Assembly (NCBI RefSeq): GCF_007096355.1
Contig: NZ_VKDF01000004.1
Span: 186,357-250,356, forward strand
DNA from: Paracoccus sp. M683
GTDB lineage: Bacteria > Pseudomonadota > Alphaproteobacteria > Rhodobacterales > Rhodobacteraceae
Direction of reading: 5' to 3'
Length of the DNA stretch: 64,000 nt
Shown here: positions 9,494 through 17,363 of the stretch, one piece after another
Layout: each line of letters begins with the position of its first letter
How positions within the stretch are numbered: position 1 is the stretch's first letter
Position numbers and translations under genes: made by a program
The notes under the pieces: generated by a model
What the model saw: the letters and a program-made list of their open reading frames with translations, nothing else
Told to the model about the DNA's origin: nothing
Database searches by the model: none

Positions 9494-11197
9494 TCATTCC
9501 TTGACGCGATACCAGTCGGCAGTATTCCAAAGCTCGCTGTCCCAGGTGTTCAGGATGACACCGCCCAGAGTGTTGGAATGGGCCGAGACACGGCCGCGAT
9601 CGACCAGCGGAACGATGACCATGCTGTCTTTGGTCAGCATGTCGTTCATTTCCTTGGCCAGGGCCGCACGGGCCTCGATCTCGCCGGTTCTGCCCAGTTC
9701 GACGACCTTGGCGTCATATTCCGGGTCGCAGAAGCGGTTCACGTTCTCGCCCTGCCACTGATCTTCCGGGCTGGGGATCTTTTCGCAAGTATATTGCGCC
9801 AGATAGGGCTCGGGATCGGTGCCGTCGAAGTTGTTGGCATACATTTCGACATCGGCATAGAATTTCTGGAAGGTGTCGGGCGAGCCCGCGTCACCACCGA
9901 AATAGACCGAGCCGTCGATGGTCTTCAGCTCGGTATCGACGCCGATTTCCGACCACCACTGCTTGATCAGCGCCTGAAAGTCCTGACGCACGGCGTTCAC
10001 ACTGGTCTGATACAGCAGTTTCAGCTTCACGCCGTCCTTTTCGCGGATGCCGTCGCCGCCGACGGTCCAGCCGGCCTCGTCCAGCAGGGCCTTGGCGCCC
10101 TCGACATCCTGGGTCAGACAGTCGGTGTTGTCCGAGGCGAACAGTTCCGGCGCCGGCACCAGGTTGCAGGTCGCGCGACCGGCGGTGCCATAGCCGATTT
10201 CCGTCAGCAGGTTGCGGTCGATGGCCATGGACAGGGCCCGGCGCACCCGTTCATCGGACAGGATCGGATGCGGGTGCTTCACGGTCGAACGCTCGCCTTC
10301 GGCCAGGCTGGACGAGGGGTCGGTCAGGTTCATCTCGATCCGCTCGACCAGGGTACCAAAGCCGGTGACAAGCTTGCCCTTGCCCGCGGCCTCCATCCCG
10401 GCCAGGACATCGGGCGCCAGTTGCAGGTTCCAGGCATAGTCGAATTCGCCGGTTTCCAGAACCGAACGGCCCGCAGCCGCCGCATCACCGCCGCCTTTCA
10501 GCGTGACGGTCGCGAAGGCGGGCTTGGCCGCGTCGCGATATTCCGGGTTGGCCTCCAGCGAGACCACGTCATTGGTGCGGAACTCGGTCACGCGGAAGGG
10601 GCCGGTGCCGATCGGGTTGAAGTTCTGATCCGTGCAGCTGGAGGCATTGGCGCCCAGACAGGCCTCGAACTGGGCTTTCTGAAGGATCGGAGAGGTCGCG
10701 CCGGTAAAGGCGGTAAAGGGGTTCGGACGCGGTTCCTTGAAGTTGATCTTGACGGTCAGCTCGTCCGGGGTCTCGATATTGTCGATGCCCTCATAGCGGG
10801 CGGCCTGGGCACAGCCCACATCCGGGTTGATGCAATAGCTGGCGGTGAAAGCCGCATCCGCCGAAGTGACCGGCGTGCCGTCAGACCATTTCAGGCCTTC
10901 CTGCAATTTCCAGGTGATCGACTTCAGATCCTCGCTGATGCCGCCATTTTCCAGGCTGGGGATCTCGGCCGCCAGTTTCGGGATCACCTCGCCCTTCTCG
11001 TTGAAGCCCGCCAGGCCTTCCAGAACCAGGCTGGATGCCTCGACATCCTTGGTGCCCGACGACAGATAGGGGTTCATCGTCGACGGCGCCTGCCAGTAGA
11101 TGATGTTGACGTGGCCATCGGCACCACGTTCGGCAAAGGCCGCTGGTGCCATGACCGCAGTTGCGGCGGCGCCCAGTAGAATCGTTTTAAGTTTCAT
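9494..11197 (-). CDS. Peptide ABC transporter substrate-binding protein (family 5), copy 2
   Basis: 567-residue periplasmic binding protein with signal peptide MKLKTILLGAAATAVMAPAA (cleavage near AFA-ER). The ATG at 11197 is chosen because GGGAG lies about eight bases upstream and the signal peptide begins there; a longer in-frame extension to 11299 lacks these features. The SBP_bac_5 fold is intact (LTVKINFKEPRPNPFTAF, IKQWWSEIGVDTELK). It is the first gene of the minus-strand peptide-transport operon and shares a 273-bp divergent control region with the ATPase gene. Confidence 0.95.
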   Translation of the reverse strand: MKLKTILLGAAATAVMAPAAFAERGADGHVNIIYWQAPSTMNPYLSSGTKDVEASSLVLEGLAGFNEKGEVIPKLAAEIPSLENGGISEDLKSITWKLQEGLKWSDGTPVTSADAAFTASYCINPDVGCAQAARYEGIDNIETPDELTVKINFKEPRPNPFTAFTGATSPILQKAQFEACLGANASSCTDQNFNPIGTGPFRVTEFRTNDVVSLEANPEYRDAAKPAFATVTLKGGGDAAAAGRSVLETGEFDYAWNLQLAPDVLAGMEAAGKGKLVTGFGTLVERIEMNLTDPSSSLAEGERSTVKHPHPILSDERVRRALSMAIDRNLLTEIGYGTAGRATCNLVPAPELFASDNTDCLTQDVEGAKALLDEAGWTVGGDGIREKDGVKLKLLYQTSVNAVRQDFQALIKQWWSEIGVDTELKTIDGSVYFGGDAGSPDTFQKFYADVEMYANNFDGTDPEPYLAQYTCEKIPSPEDQWQGENVNRFCDPEYDAKVVELGRTGEIEARAALAKEMNDMLTKDSMVIVPLVDRGRVSAHSNTLGGVILNTWDSELWNTADWYRVKE

Positions 11198-11470
11198 ATG
11201 GTTGGCTCCCTGTTTTTGAACCCGGTTCAAGGGGCGGACACACGCAGGGCGCGCAGCAAGAAGGCGTCGTTCTGATATGGCGGCGTCGATGGCCGTCACT
11301 CCCCTGATGTTTTGGTATCGGCCTCGTTAAGCGGGCGGAATGGCCTCACTTTCAGCGCAGACGGCTGTGGAAAGCAAGTGCTATCGCAATTCCGCCGCCA
11401 GCATGTTTCGGCTTTGACATTTTCCGGCGACCCGCTAGCCTTTGGCGCATCAGAAGAATTGGAACCGCCG
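11198..11470. promoter_or_regulatory. Divergent intergenic region of the peptide transport locus
   Basis: The 273 bases between the outward-facing starts of the binding-protein operon (11197, minus) and the fused ATPase gene (11471, plus) must contain promoters for both arms. I could not identify a convincing sigma-70 promoter or a named operator. GGAA at 11461-11464 is the likely ribosome-binding site of the ATPase gene. Confidence 0.5.
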
Positions 11471-13303
11471 ATGCTGGACGAAAAACCTCTTGTTTCCATT
11501 GAGAAACTGCGTGTCGAGTTCGAAACGAACGATGGTGTGGTCGTCGGTGTCAACGATATCAGTTTCGATATCAAGCCGGGCGAATGTGTCTGTGTCGTGG
11601 GCGAATCCGGGTCGGGCAAATCGGTCAGTTCGCTGTCGCTGATGCGGCTGGTGGAATTTGGCGGCGGCCAGATCACCAATGGCCGGCTGATGTTCGACCG
11701 CGGCAACGGCGAGGTTGTCGATCTGGCCCAGCAGAAAACGCCGGTGATGCGCGATATTCGCGGCAACCAGATCGGCATGATCTTTCAGGAACCGATGACG
11801 GCGCTGAACCCGGTCTTTACGGTCGGGGATCAACTGACCGAGGGGCTGATCGTCCATCGCGGGCTGGAAAAGAAGCAGGCGCGCGCCAAGGCGATCGAGA
11901 TTCTGAAGCAGGTCCGCATTCCCGAACCCGAACGCCGGCTGGACCAGTATCCGCACGAACTGTCCGGCGGCATGCGTCAGCGCGTCGTCATCGCCATCGC
12001 CATGGCCTGCGAGCCGCGCCTGCTGATCTGCGACGAACCCACGACCGCGCTGGATGTGACCATCCAGGCCGAGATCCTGGCCCTGATCGACCGGTTGAAG
12101 CGCGAAAAGAGGATCGCGGTTCTGTTCATCACGCATGACATGGCCGTGGTGGCGCAGATGGCCGACCGCGTTGTCGTCATGTATCGCGGCAACAAGGTCG
12201 AAGAGGGCCCGGTCGAGCAGATCTTTGAAACCCCGTGCGAAGATTACACCAAGATGCTGCTAGCCGCGGTGCCGCGGCTGGGTGAGATGACCGGCAAGGC
12301 CGCGCCCGAGCCGATGCGCCTGATGCGCGACGGCACGCGCGAGGCGGCGGATCCGATCATCTCGAAAGACCCGCGCACCTTGCTGGATGTGCAGCATCTG
12401 ACGACGCGCTTTGCCGTCAAGGGCGGGGTGCTGCGGCGCACCGTGGCACGTGTTCACGCGGTCGAGGATGTGTCGTTTCGGATCAACAATGGCGAGACGA
12501 TGTCGCTGGTTGGTGAATCCGGGTCAGGCAAGTCGACGGTGGCACGGTCGATTCTGCGGCTGGTCGAGCCTGAATCGGGCAGCGTGACGCTGGATGGCAC
12601 CGATGTTCTGGCGCTGTCGCAATCGGCGCTGCGCAAGACCCGGCGTGACATGCAGATGATCTTTCAGGATCCCTTTGCCAGCCTCGATCCGCATATGAAG
12701 CTGTATGATCAGGTGGCCGAGCCGCTGCGCAACTATGGTATCGGCAACAAAAGCGAACGCGAGGACCGGATTGCCGCCCTGTTCGACCGGGTGGAACTGC
12801 CGCGCAGCTTCATGCGCCGTTATCCGCATGAAATGTCGGGCGGTCAGCGGCAGCGGATCGCCATTGCCCGCGCCCTTGCACTGCGCCCCAGGCTGATCGT
12901 GGCGGACGAGGCGGTGTCGGCGCTGGATGTGTCGGTTCAGGCGCAGGTGCTGAACCTGCTGATGGAATTGCAGCAGGAAATGGGCATTTCCATGCTGTTC
13001 ATCAGTCACGACATGGCCGTCGTCGAACGTGTCAGCCATTATGTCGGCGTGATGTATCTGGGCCGCATCGTCGAGATGGGCACCCGTCAGCAGGTATTCG
13101 AGAACCCTCAGCACAGCTATACCAAGCAGTTGATGTCGGCAGTGCCGGTGGCCGATCCGCGGCAGAAAAAGATCAGCGAGGATCTGAATTTCAAGCCGAT
13201 CCCGTCGCCGATCCATCCGATCGACTATCAGGCGCCGCCCTCGGCCTATCGCGAGGTTACACCGGGCCATCGCGTGCTGATCGACCCGGCCACGCATGAA
13301 TGA
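11471..13303 (+). CDS. Fused dipeptide ABC transporter ATPase (DppD-DppF type)
   Basis: 610-residue cytoplasmic protein with two complete ABC ATPase domains. Domain 1: Walker A GESGSGKS, signature LSGGMRQR, Walker B LLICDEPTTALD. Domain 2: Walker A GESGSGKS, signature MSGGQRQR, Walker B LIVADEAVSALD. Each half has the oligopeptide/dipeptide C-terminal extension. The ATG at 11471 (MLDEKPLVSIEKL) fits the start of domain 1; the upstream in-frame ATG at 11312 would add 53 poorly conserved residues. In domain 2 the usual DEPTSALD reads DEAVSALD. It energises the permeases encoded on the opposite strand. Confidence 0.95.
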   Translation: MLDEKPLVSIEKLRVEFETNDGVVVGVNDISFDIKPGECVCVVGESGSGKSVSSLSLMRLVEFGGGQITNGRLMFDRGNGEVVDLAQQKTPVMRDIRGNQIGMIFQEPMTALNPVFTVGDQLTEGLIVHRGLEKKQARAKAIEILKQVRIPEPERRLDQYPHELSGGMRQRVVIAIAMACEPRLLICDEPTTALDVTIQAEILALIDRLKREKRIAVLFITHDMAVVAQMADRVVVMYRGNKVEEGPVEQIFETPCEDYTKMLLAAVPRLGEMTGKAAPEPMRLMRDGTREAADPIISKDPRTLLDVQHLTTRFAVKGGVLRRTVARVHAVEDVSFRINNGETMSLVGESGSGKSTVARSILRLVEPESGSVTLDGTDVLALSQSALRKTRRDMQMIFQDPFASLDPHMKLYDQVAEPLRNYGIGNKSEREDRIAALFDRVELPRSFMRRYPHEMSGGQRQRIAIARALALRPRLIVADEAVSALDVSVQAQVLNLLMELQQEMGISMLFISHDMAVVERVSHYVGVMYLGRIVEMGTRQQVFENPQHSYTKQLMSAVPVADPRQKKISEDLNFKPIPSPIHPIDYQAPPSAYREVTPGHRVLIDPATHE

Positions 13304-13379
13304 ACCGGTGCAACCGGCAGACCTGGCCCATTGCGACTTGCGCCCAAGACGTTAGGCTGCCCCGCAAAGGAGAGCTGAT

Positions 13380-14546
13380 ATGCCAGTCAAGAACCGATTT
13401 GCCGAATTGCTGCCCGAGATCACGGCGTGGCGGCGCGATTTTCACGAACATCCCGAACTGCTGTATGACGTTCACCGCACCGCAGGAAAGGTCGCGGATC
13501 TACTGCGCAGCTTTGGCGTGGACGAGGTGGTCGAGGGCATCGGCCAGACTGGCGTGGTGGGTGTGATCAAGGGCAAGACCGACAGCAAGGGCCGGGTGAT
13601 CGGGTTGCGCGCCGATATGGACGCGCTGCCAATCATTGAACAGACGGGCGTTGAATATGCCTCGAAAACGCCGGGCAAGATGCATGCCTGCGGCCATGAC
13701 GGGCATACGGCCATGCTGCTGGGCGCGGCGAAATATCTGGCCGAGACCCGCAATTTCGACGGCACTGCCGTGGTCATCTTCCAGCCCGCCGAAGAGGGCG
13801 GCGCCGGTGGTCTGGCAATGGTGCAGGACGGTCTGGTCGATCGCTGGAAAATTCAGGAATTTTACGGCATGCACAATATGCCGGGGATGCCGGTGGGCAG
13901 TTTCTCGATCCGTCCCGGCGCGATGATGGCGGCCGCCGATCAGTTCGACATCACCGTGACCGGCAAGGGCGGGCATGCCGCCAAGCCGCAATCGACCATC
14001 GACCCGGTTCTGGTGTCGGCCCATATCATCACCGCCTTGCAGTCGATCATCTCGCGCAATGTCGATCCGCTGAAGAACGGCGTTGTCTCGACCTGTGTGG
14101 TGGCGACGGATTCCACCGCCTATAACGTTATCCCGCAGGTGGTGCAGCTGAAGGGCACCGCCCGCAGCCTTGACCCCAAGGTTCGCGATCAGCTGGAAGA
14201 GGGCATCACCCGCATCGCTACCAACACCGCCGCCGCCTTTGGCGCCAAGGCAGAGGTCGTGTATCACCGTGGCTATCCCGTGACGATGAATGACGAACAG
14301 GCGACGGAATGGGCCGCCGATGTGGCACGCGGCATCGCCGGCGATATCGACATGACGATGGAGCCGATGATGGGCGGCGAGGATTTCAGCTATATGCTGA
14401 ACGAACGCCCCGGCGCCTATATCTGGGTCGGCAATGGCGATACGGCGATGGTTCATCACCCCGCCTATAACTTCAACGACGATGCCATCCCCGCCGGCAG
14501 CAGCTGGTATGCCGGCATGGTCGAGACGCGGATGCCCGCCGCCTGA
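13380..14546 (+). CDS. M20 family amidohydrolase / aminoacylase
   Basis: 388-residue cytoplasmic zinc amidohydrolase of the hippurate hydrolase / N-acyl amino acid hydrolase group. Visible are RADMDALPI, the metal-site HACGHDGHTAML, the catalytic-base motif QPAEEGGAGGLAMV and GGEDFSYML near the C-terminus. AAAGGAG precedes the ATG. It follows the fused ATPase gene after 76 bases on the same strand, so it probably hydrolyses imported peptides or acylated amino acids; the exact substrate is not readable. Confidence 0.93.
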   Translation: MPVKNRFAELLPEITAWRRDFHEHPELLYDVHRTAGKVADLLRSFGVDEVVEGIGQTGVVGVIKGKTDSKGRVIGLRADMDALPIIEQTGVEYASKTPGKMHACGHDGHTAMLLGAAKYLAETRNFDGTAVVIFQPAEEGGAGGLAMVQDGLVDRWKIQEFYGMHNMPGMPVGSFSIRPGAMMAAADQFDITVTGKGGHAAKPQSTIDPVLVSAHIITALQSIISRNVDPLKNGVVSTCVVATDSTAYNVIPQVVQLKGTARSLDPKVRDQLEEGITRIATNTAAAFGAKAEVVYHRGYPVTMNDEQATEWAADVARGIAGDIDMTMEPMMGGEDFSYMLNERPGAYIWVGNGDTAMVHHPAYNFNDDAIPAGSSWYAGMVETRMPAA

Positions 14547-14568
14547 TCAAGGGCCGAATTGAAATGAG

Positions 14569-14600
14569 AAACGCCCCGAAAGCCTGGCTTCGGGGCGTTT
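14569..14600. terminator. Bidirectional terminator between M20 hydrolase gene and efp
   Basis: AAACGCCCCGAA (14569-14580) and TTCGGGGCGTTT (14589-14600) form a perfect 12-bp stem around an 8-nt loop. A/T ends on both sides suit intrinsic termination in either direction for the two convergent genes. Confidence 0.85.
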
Positions 14601-14624
14601 CATTTACTGCGGTGGTCCTGCGGA

Positions 14625-15188
14625 TCAGGCGCGTTCGCTGTATTCGAACAGTTCGGTGTTGACGATGATATCCTCGCCTTCACCGACGAAGGGCGGGATC
14701 ATGATGCGCACACCATTGTCCAGAATCGCCGGTTTATAGCTGTTGGCGGCGGTCTGGCCTTTCACCACCGGCTCGGTCTCGGCGACCTTGCAGGTGACTT
14801 TCTGCGGGATCGACATCGAAAGGGCTTCGTCGCCGTAATATTCGATCGTCGCGGTCATGCCGTCTTGCAGGAAGGGGCGGCGGTCGCCCAGCAGTTCCGC
14901 GTCCAGTTCGATCTGTTCGAATGTCTCGCTGTCCATGAAAACCAGCTTGCCATCGGATTCATACAGGAATTGCTGGTCCTTCTGGTCCAGGCGCACGCGC
15001 TCGACCTTGTCTTCGCTGCGAAAGCGTTCGTTCAGCTTGCGGCCGTCGCGCAGGTTTTTCAATTCGACCTGGGCGAAGGCGCCGCCCTTGCCGGGCTTGA
15101 CGTGGTTGACCTTTACGGCGGCCCACAGGCCGCCATCATGTTCCAGCACATTGCCGGGACGAATCTCGTTGCCATTGATCTTGGGCAT
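14625..15188 (-). CDS. efp: Elongation factor P
   Basis: 187-residue translation factor that binds between the P and E sites and relieves stalling at proline runs. Three beta-barrel domains are expected: KOW-like N-domain (1-62), OB domain (66-128) and C-terminal OB domain with YFRL-like TLDTP region replaced by family variants. The modifiable loop reads VKPGKGGA with Lys34. The ATG at 15188 ([12 protein letters not shown]) is the conserved start; an upstream in-frame ATG would add a non-conserved 31-residue leader. It is a single gene ending at a bidirectional terminator. Confidence 0.96.
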   Translation of the reverse strand: MPKINGNEIRPGNVLEHDGGLWAAVKVNHVKPGKGGAFAQVELKNLRDGRKLNERFRSEDKVERVRLDQKDQQFLYESDGKLVFMDSETFEQIELDAELLGDRRPFLQDGMTATIEYYGDEALSMSIPQKVTCKVAETEPVVKGQTAANSYKPAILDNGVRIMIPPFVGEGEDIIVNTELFEYSERA

Positions 15189-15529
15189 GGGAAACCTTGA
15201 AAGAATTGCTGATTTTTGTGGCAGGATGCCGGTTGAACGGCATTTGGGCGCACCTATATCGGGGCCAGAACGGGCTGGCAACCATTTGGGCCTTCAGCGC
15301 GTTCATATCAGGAAAACCCGGACCGTTCCGCAACCATAGGATGATGTTAGGCTGAAAGCCAAGGGTATGCTATGCGTCTGGTGCATGGCAGTTCTGCGCT
15401 GGGGGCCATACCGAATCACTCTCGCCATGGGCTAATCAAAGCGCCTAGCGCAGAACAGCCGGTCAGAAACAATACCGGCAAGGCCGCAACAAGCAGCCAT
15501 CTGCCGATCAGAATAACAGGACGAACGAC
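15189..15529. other. Divergent intergenic region between efp and DUF6280-like gene
   Basis: About 340 bases without a supportable gene. They hold the outward promoters of efp and the 106-aa gene. A 14-base inverted repeat with one mismatch has arms at 15387-15400 and 15447-15460 (core GTTCTGCGCT / AGCGCAGAAC), which would fold in a transcript leading into the plus-strand gene. Confidence 0.5.
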
Positions 15530-15850
15530 ATGCGTGATTTCGTTGACGGTTCCGCTTTCAATTTTGAACAGGGCCAGCGCGCTCGGAAGTTGTTTGCGGC
15601 CGTTGTGCTTGCAGCCTTGGACGATGCGATTGCCGATGACAAGAAGTATGGCAATGGTCCAGAACAGATCGCCCGTTGGGCGCGTTCGCGCGATGGGCGT
15701 GAAGTGCTGTCCTGCGCGGGCATCGACCCGAACGAACGGGTGGTGAAAGGTCTGATGGAATTCGTGTCCAAGGGCGTGCGCACCTCGGTGGCACTGTCGC
15801 GCGAGGAAAGCGAACGCCGCATGGCCGCGGAAGAGGCCGAGGCCGCCTGA
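15530..15850 (+). CDS. Small conserved protein, DUF6280-like
   Basis: 106 residues, soluble and largely helical. The sequence (MRDFVDGSAFNFEQGQRAR, RKLFAAVVLAALDDAIADD, KYGNGPEQIARWARSRDGRE) matches what I recall of a very conserved Rhodobacteraceae protein of unknown function, DUF6280; the family name is from memory. It is monocistronic, follows a 340-base leader region with an inverted repeat and ends 22 bases before a strong terminator. High conservation and an own terminator suggest an abundant housekeeping protein, but function is unknown. Confidence 0.85.
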   Translation: MRDFVDGSAFNFEQGQRARKLFAAVVLAALDDAIADDKKYGNGPEQIARWARSRDGREVLSCAGIDPNERVVKGLMEFVSKGVRTSVALSREESERRMAAEEAEAA

Positions 15851-15872
15851 ATCAAGGCATCCGCGCGAAAAG

Positions 15873-15900
15873 AAAGGGCCGCCCCTTCGGGCGGCCTTTC
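15873..15900 (+). terminator. Intrinsic terminator of the DUF6280-like gene
   Basis: GGCCGCCC (15877-15884) pairs with GGGCGGCC (15889-15896) around CTTC, preceded by AAAG and followed by TTTC. It starts 22 bases after the stop codon. It may also act on the convergent minus-strand sugar kinase gene, which ends at 15929. Confidence 0.88.
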
Positions 15901-15928
15901 TAATTTGCGCGACATGTCGGCGGCAGGT

Positions 15929-16879
15929 CTACAGCTGCGTGACCACCCGTTCTTCATACAGCCGCCAGACATCCTTGGCATGGCAAAGCTCGGTCGCGGG
16001 CGTCATGCAGGCGGCCGAGGCAGCGGCGGCGCCAAGCGCCAGCGCCTGATTCACGGGCTGTCCCTGGGCCGTGGCCAACAGAAAACCCGCGACAAAGCTG
16101 TCGCCGGCGCCCACGGCGCTGACCACGGGCACACGCGCGGCCTCGGCATGCCAGCAGCCGTCGGCGCCGGCAATGACCGATCCATCCGCACCGCGCGCGA
16201 CGATCACGGCATGGGCGACCCCGTCGCGCACCAGCCCGGCGGCGAAGGCGGCGCTGTCGCTGCGCAGCGGCAGATCGCGGCCGGCCAGGCCCTGCGCCTC
16301 GTGGCTGTCCATGCGCAGGATATCGACCGGCGTTGACGAGGCGGCAATGGCCCGCAGCGCCTCGCCCGAGGTATCGACCAGCAGCCGCGCCGCGCTGTCT
16401 TTCAGCCGCACGGTCAACATCTGCGCAAAGCCCGCCGGAACGCCGGGCGGGTTCGACCCCGACAGCACCACCCAGCCACCGGCGCGCGCGGCCTCGGCAA
16501 TGGTCGACATCGCATCGGCCACATGGGCGCGGTGCCATTCCGGGCCGGGCAGCACAAAGCGATATTGCCGGCCACTGGCCCGGTCGGTCACGGCAAGCGA
16601 TTGCCGCGTCTCACCCGGTGCGGTCAGGCGTGTGACACGCAGCCCGTCCTCCTTCAGCAATTCGGCGATCCGCATGCCCGTGGCCCCGCCAAGCGCCACC
16701 AGCGCCGTCGATTCCCCGCCCATGATCTGTATCGCGCGGCCGACATTGATGCCGCCCCCGCCCGGATCGACGACCGGCTTGTCGCAGCGCAGTTTCAGGT
16801 CCGGGCGCACCTCGTCGGCGGCAGTGGACAGATCCAGCGCCGGGTTCAGCGTGATGGTCAGGATGGGTTCCTGCGTCAT
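15929..16879 (-). CDS. PfkB-family hexose kinase (1-phosphofructokinase type)
   Basis: 316-residue cytoplasmic ribokinase-fold enzyme. N-terminal signature ITLNPALDLS and the GGGGINVGRAI region identify the 1-phosphofructokinase/tagatose-6-phosphate kinase branch. The C-terminal PfkB motif is AVGAGDSFVAGF, with the catalytic Asp in GAGDS. The ATG at 16879 forms an ATGA overlap with the stop of the upstream zincin gene, so I prefer it to the ATG at 16888. There is no PTS fructose gene beside it, so the substrate could be fructose-1-P, fructose-6-P or tagatose-6-P. Confidence 0.9.
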   Translation of the reverse strand: MTQEPILTITLNPALDLSTAADEVRPDLKLRCDKPVVDPGGGGINVGRAIQIMGGESTALVALGGATGMRIAELLKEDGLRVTRLTAPGETRQSLAVTDRASGRQYRFVLPGPEWHRAHVADAMSTIAEAARAGGWVVLSGSNPPGVPAGFAQMLTVRLKDSAARLLVDTSGEALRAIAASSTPVDILRMDSHEAQGLAGRDLPLRSDSAAFAAGLVRDGVAHAVIVARGADGSVIAGADGCWHAEAARVPVVSAVGAGDSFVAGFLLATAQGQPVNQALALGAAAASAACMTPATELCHAKDVWRLYEERVVTQL

Positions 16880-17283
16880 TCCCACCACCGGTCGATCCTG
16901 GCGATATCCTCGTCCGACCAGCCGAAATGATGTGCGAGTTCATGCACGACGATATGGCCGATCAGATCGCCAAGCGTGACATTGCCGCGCGCGGCCCATT
17001 CATCCAGGATCGCACGCCGGTACAGCCAGATGATATCCGGCGCGCCCGGCTGATCCGCGACCGATTTTTCGGTCATCGGGATGCCGTCGTAAAGACCGGT
17101 CAGTTCCAGCGGATCGTCGATCTGCAATTCATCCAGAATGTCATCGGGGGCGAATTCGGCCACTTGCACGGCCACCTGCTGCGCCGGGCCGGCAAAGGCG
17201 GCGGGCAGGGCGGCCATGGCGGCGCGGGCCACCGCCTCGATCTCGGCGGTGTCGGGGGCGGTCAGATCGGTCCAGTCGGGCAT
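16876..17283 (-). CDS. Metallopeptidase family protein (zincin-like)
   Basis: 135-residue soluble protein of the small bacterial zincin family (DUF1025 type). The zinc-binding HExxH is HELAHH at residues 114-119, followed by FGWSDED, where the downstream acidic residues are typical for this family. No signal peptide is present, so it acts in the cytoplasm. Peptidase activity is predicted from the motif only. It is translationally coupled (ATGA) to the downstream sugar kinase gene, which is probably an accident of compaction rather than a functional link. Confidence 0.9.
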   Translation of the reverse strand: MPDWTDLTAPDTAEIEAVARAAMAALPAAFAGPAQQVAVQVAEFAPDDILDELQIDDPLELTGLYDGIPMTEKSVADQPGAPDIIWLYRRAILDEWAARGNVTLGDLIGHIVVHELAHHFGWSDEDIARIDRWWE

Positions 17284-17363
17284 TCGTTACCTCGCATGTC
17301 TTACCCCCTCATATGGACAAAATCCGCCCATTGTGAAAGAGCGGGCAGGAACAGGAGACCGCC

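Noticed and set aside
6752..11179. A 1475-codon open frame on the plus strand
   Set aside because: It lies antisense to the permease and both binding-protein genes; its length reflects high-GC codon bias and the duplicated binding proteins. The minus-strand products have signal peptides and family motifs.
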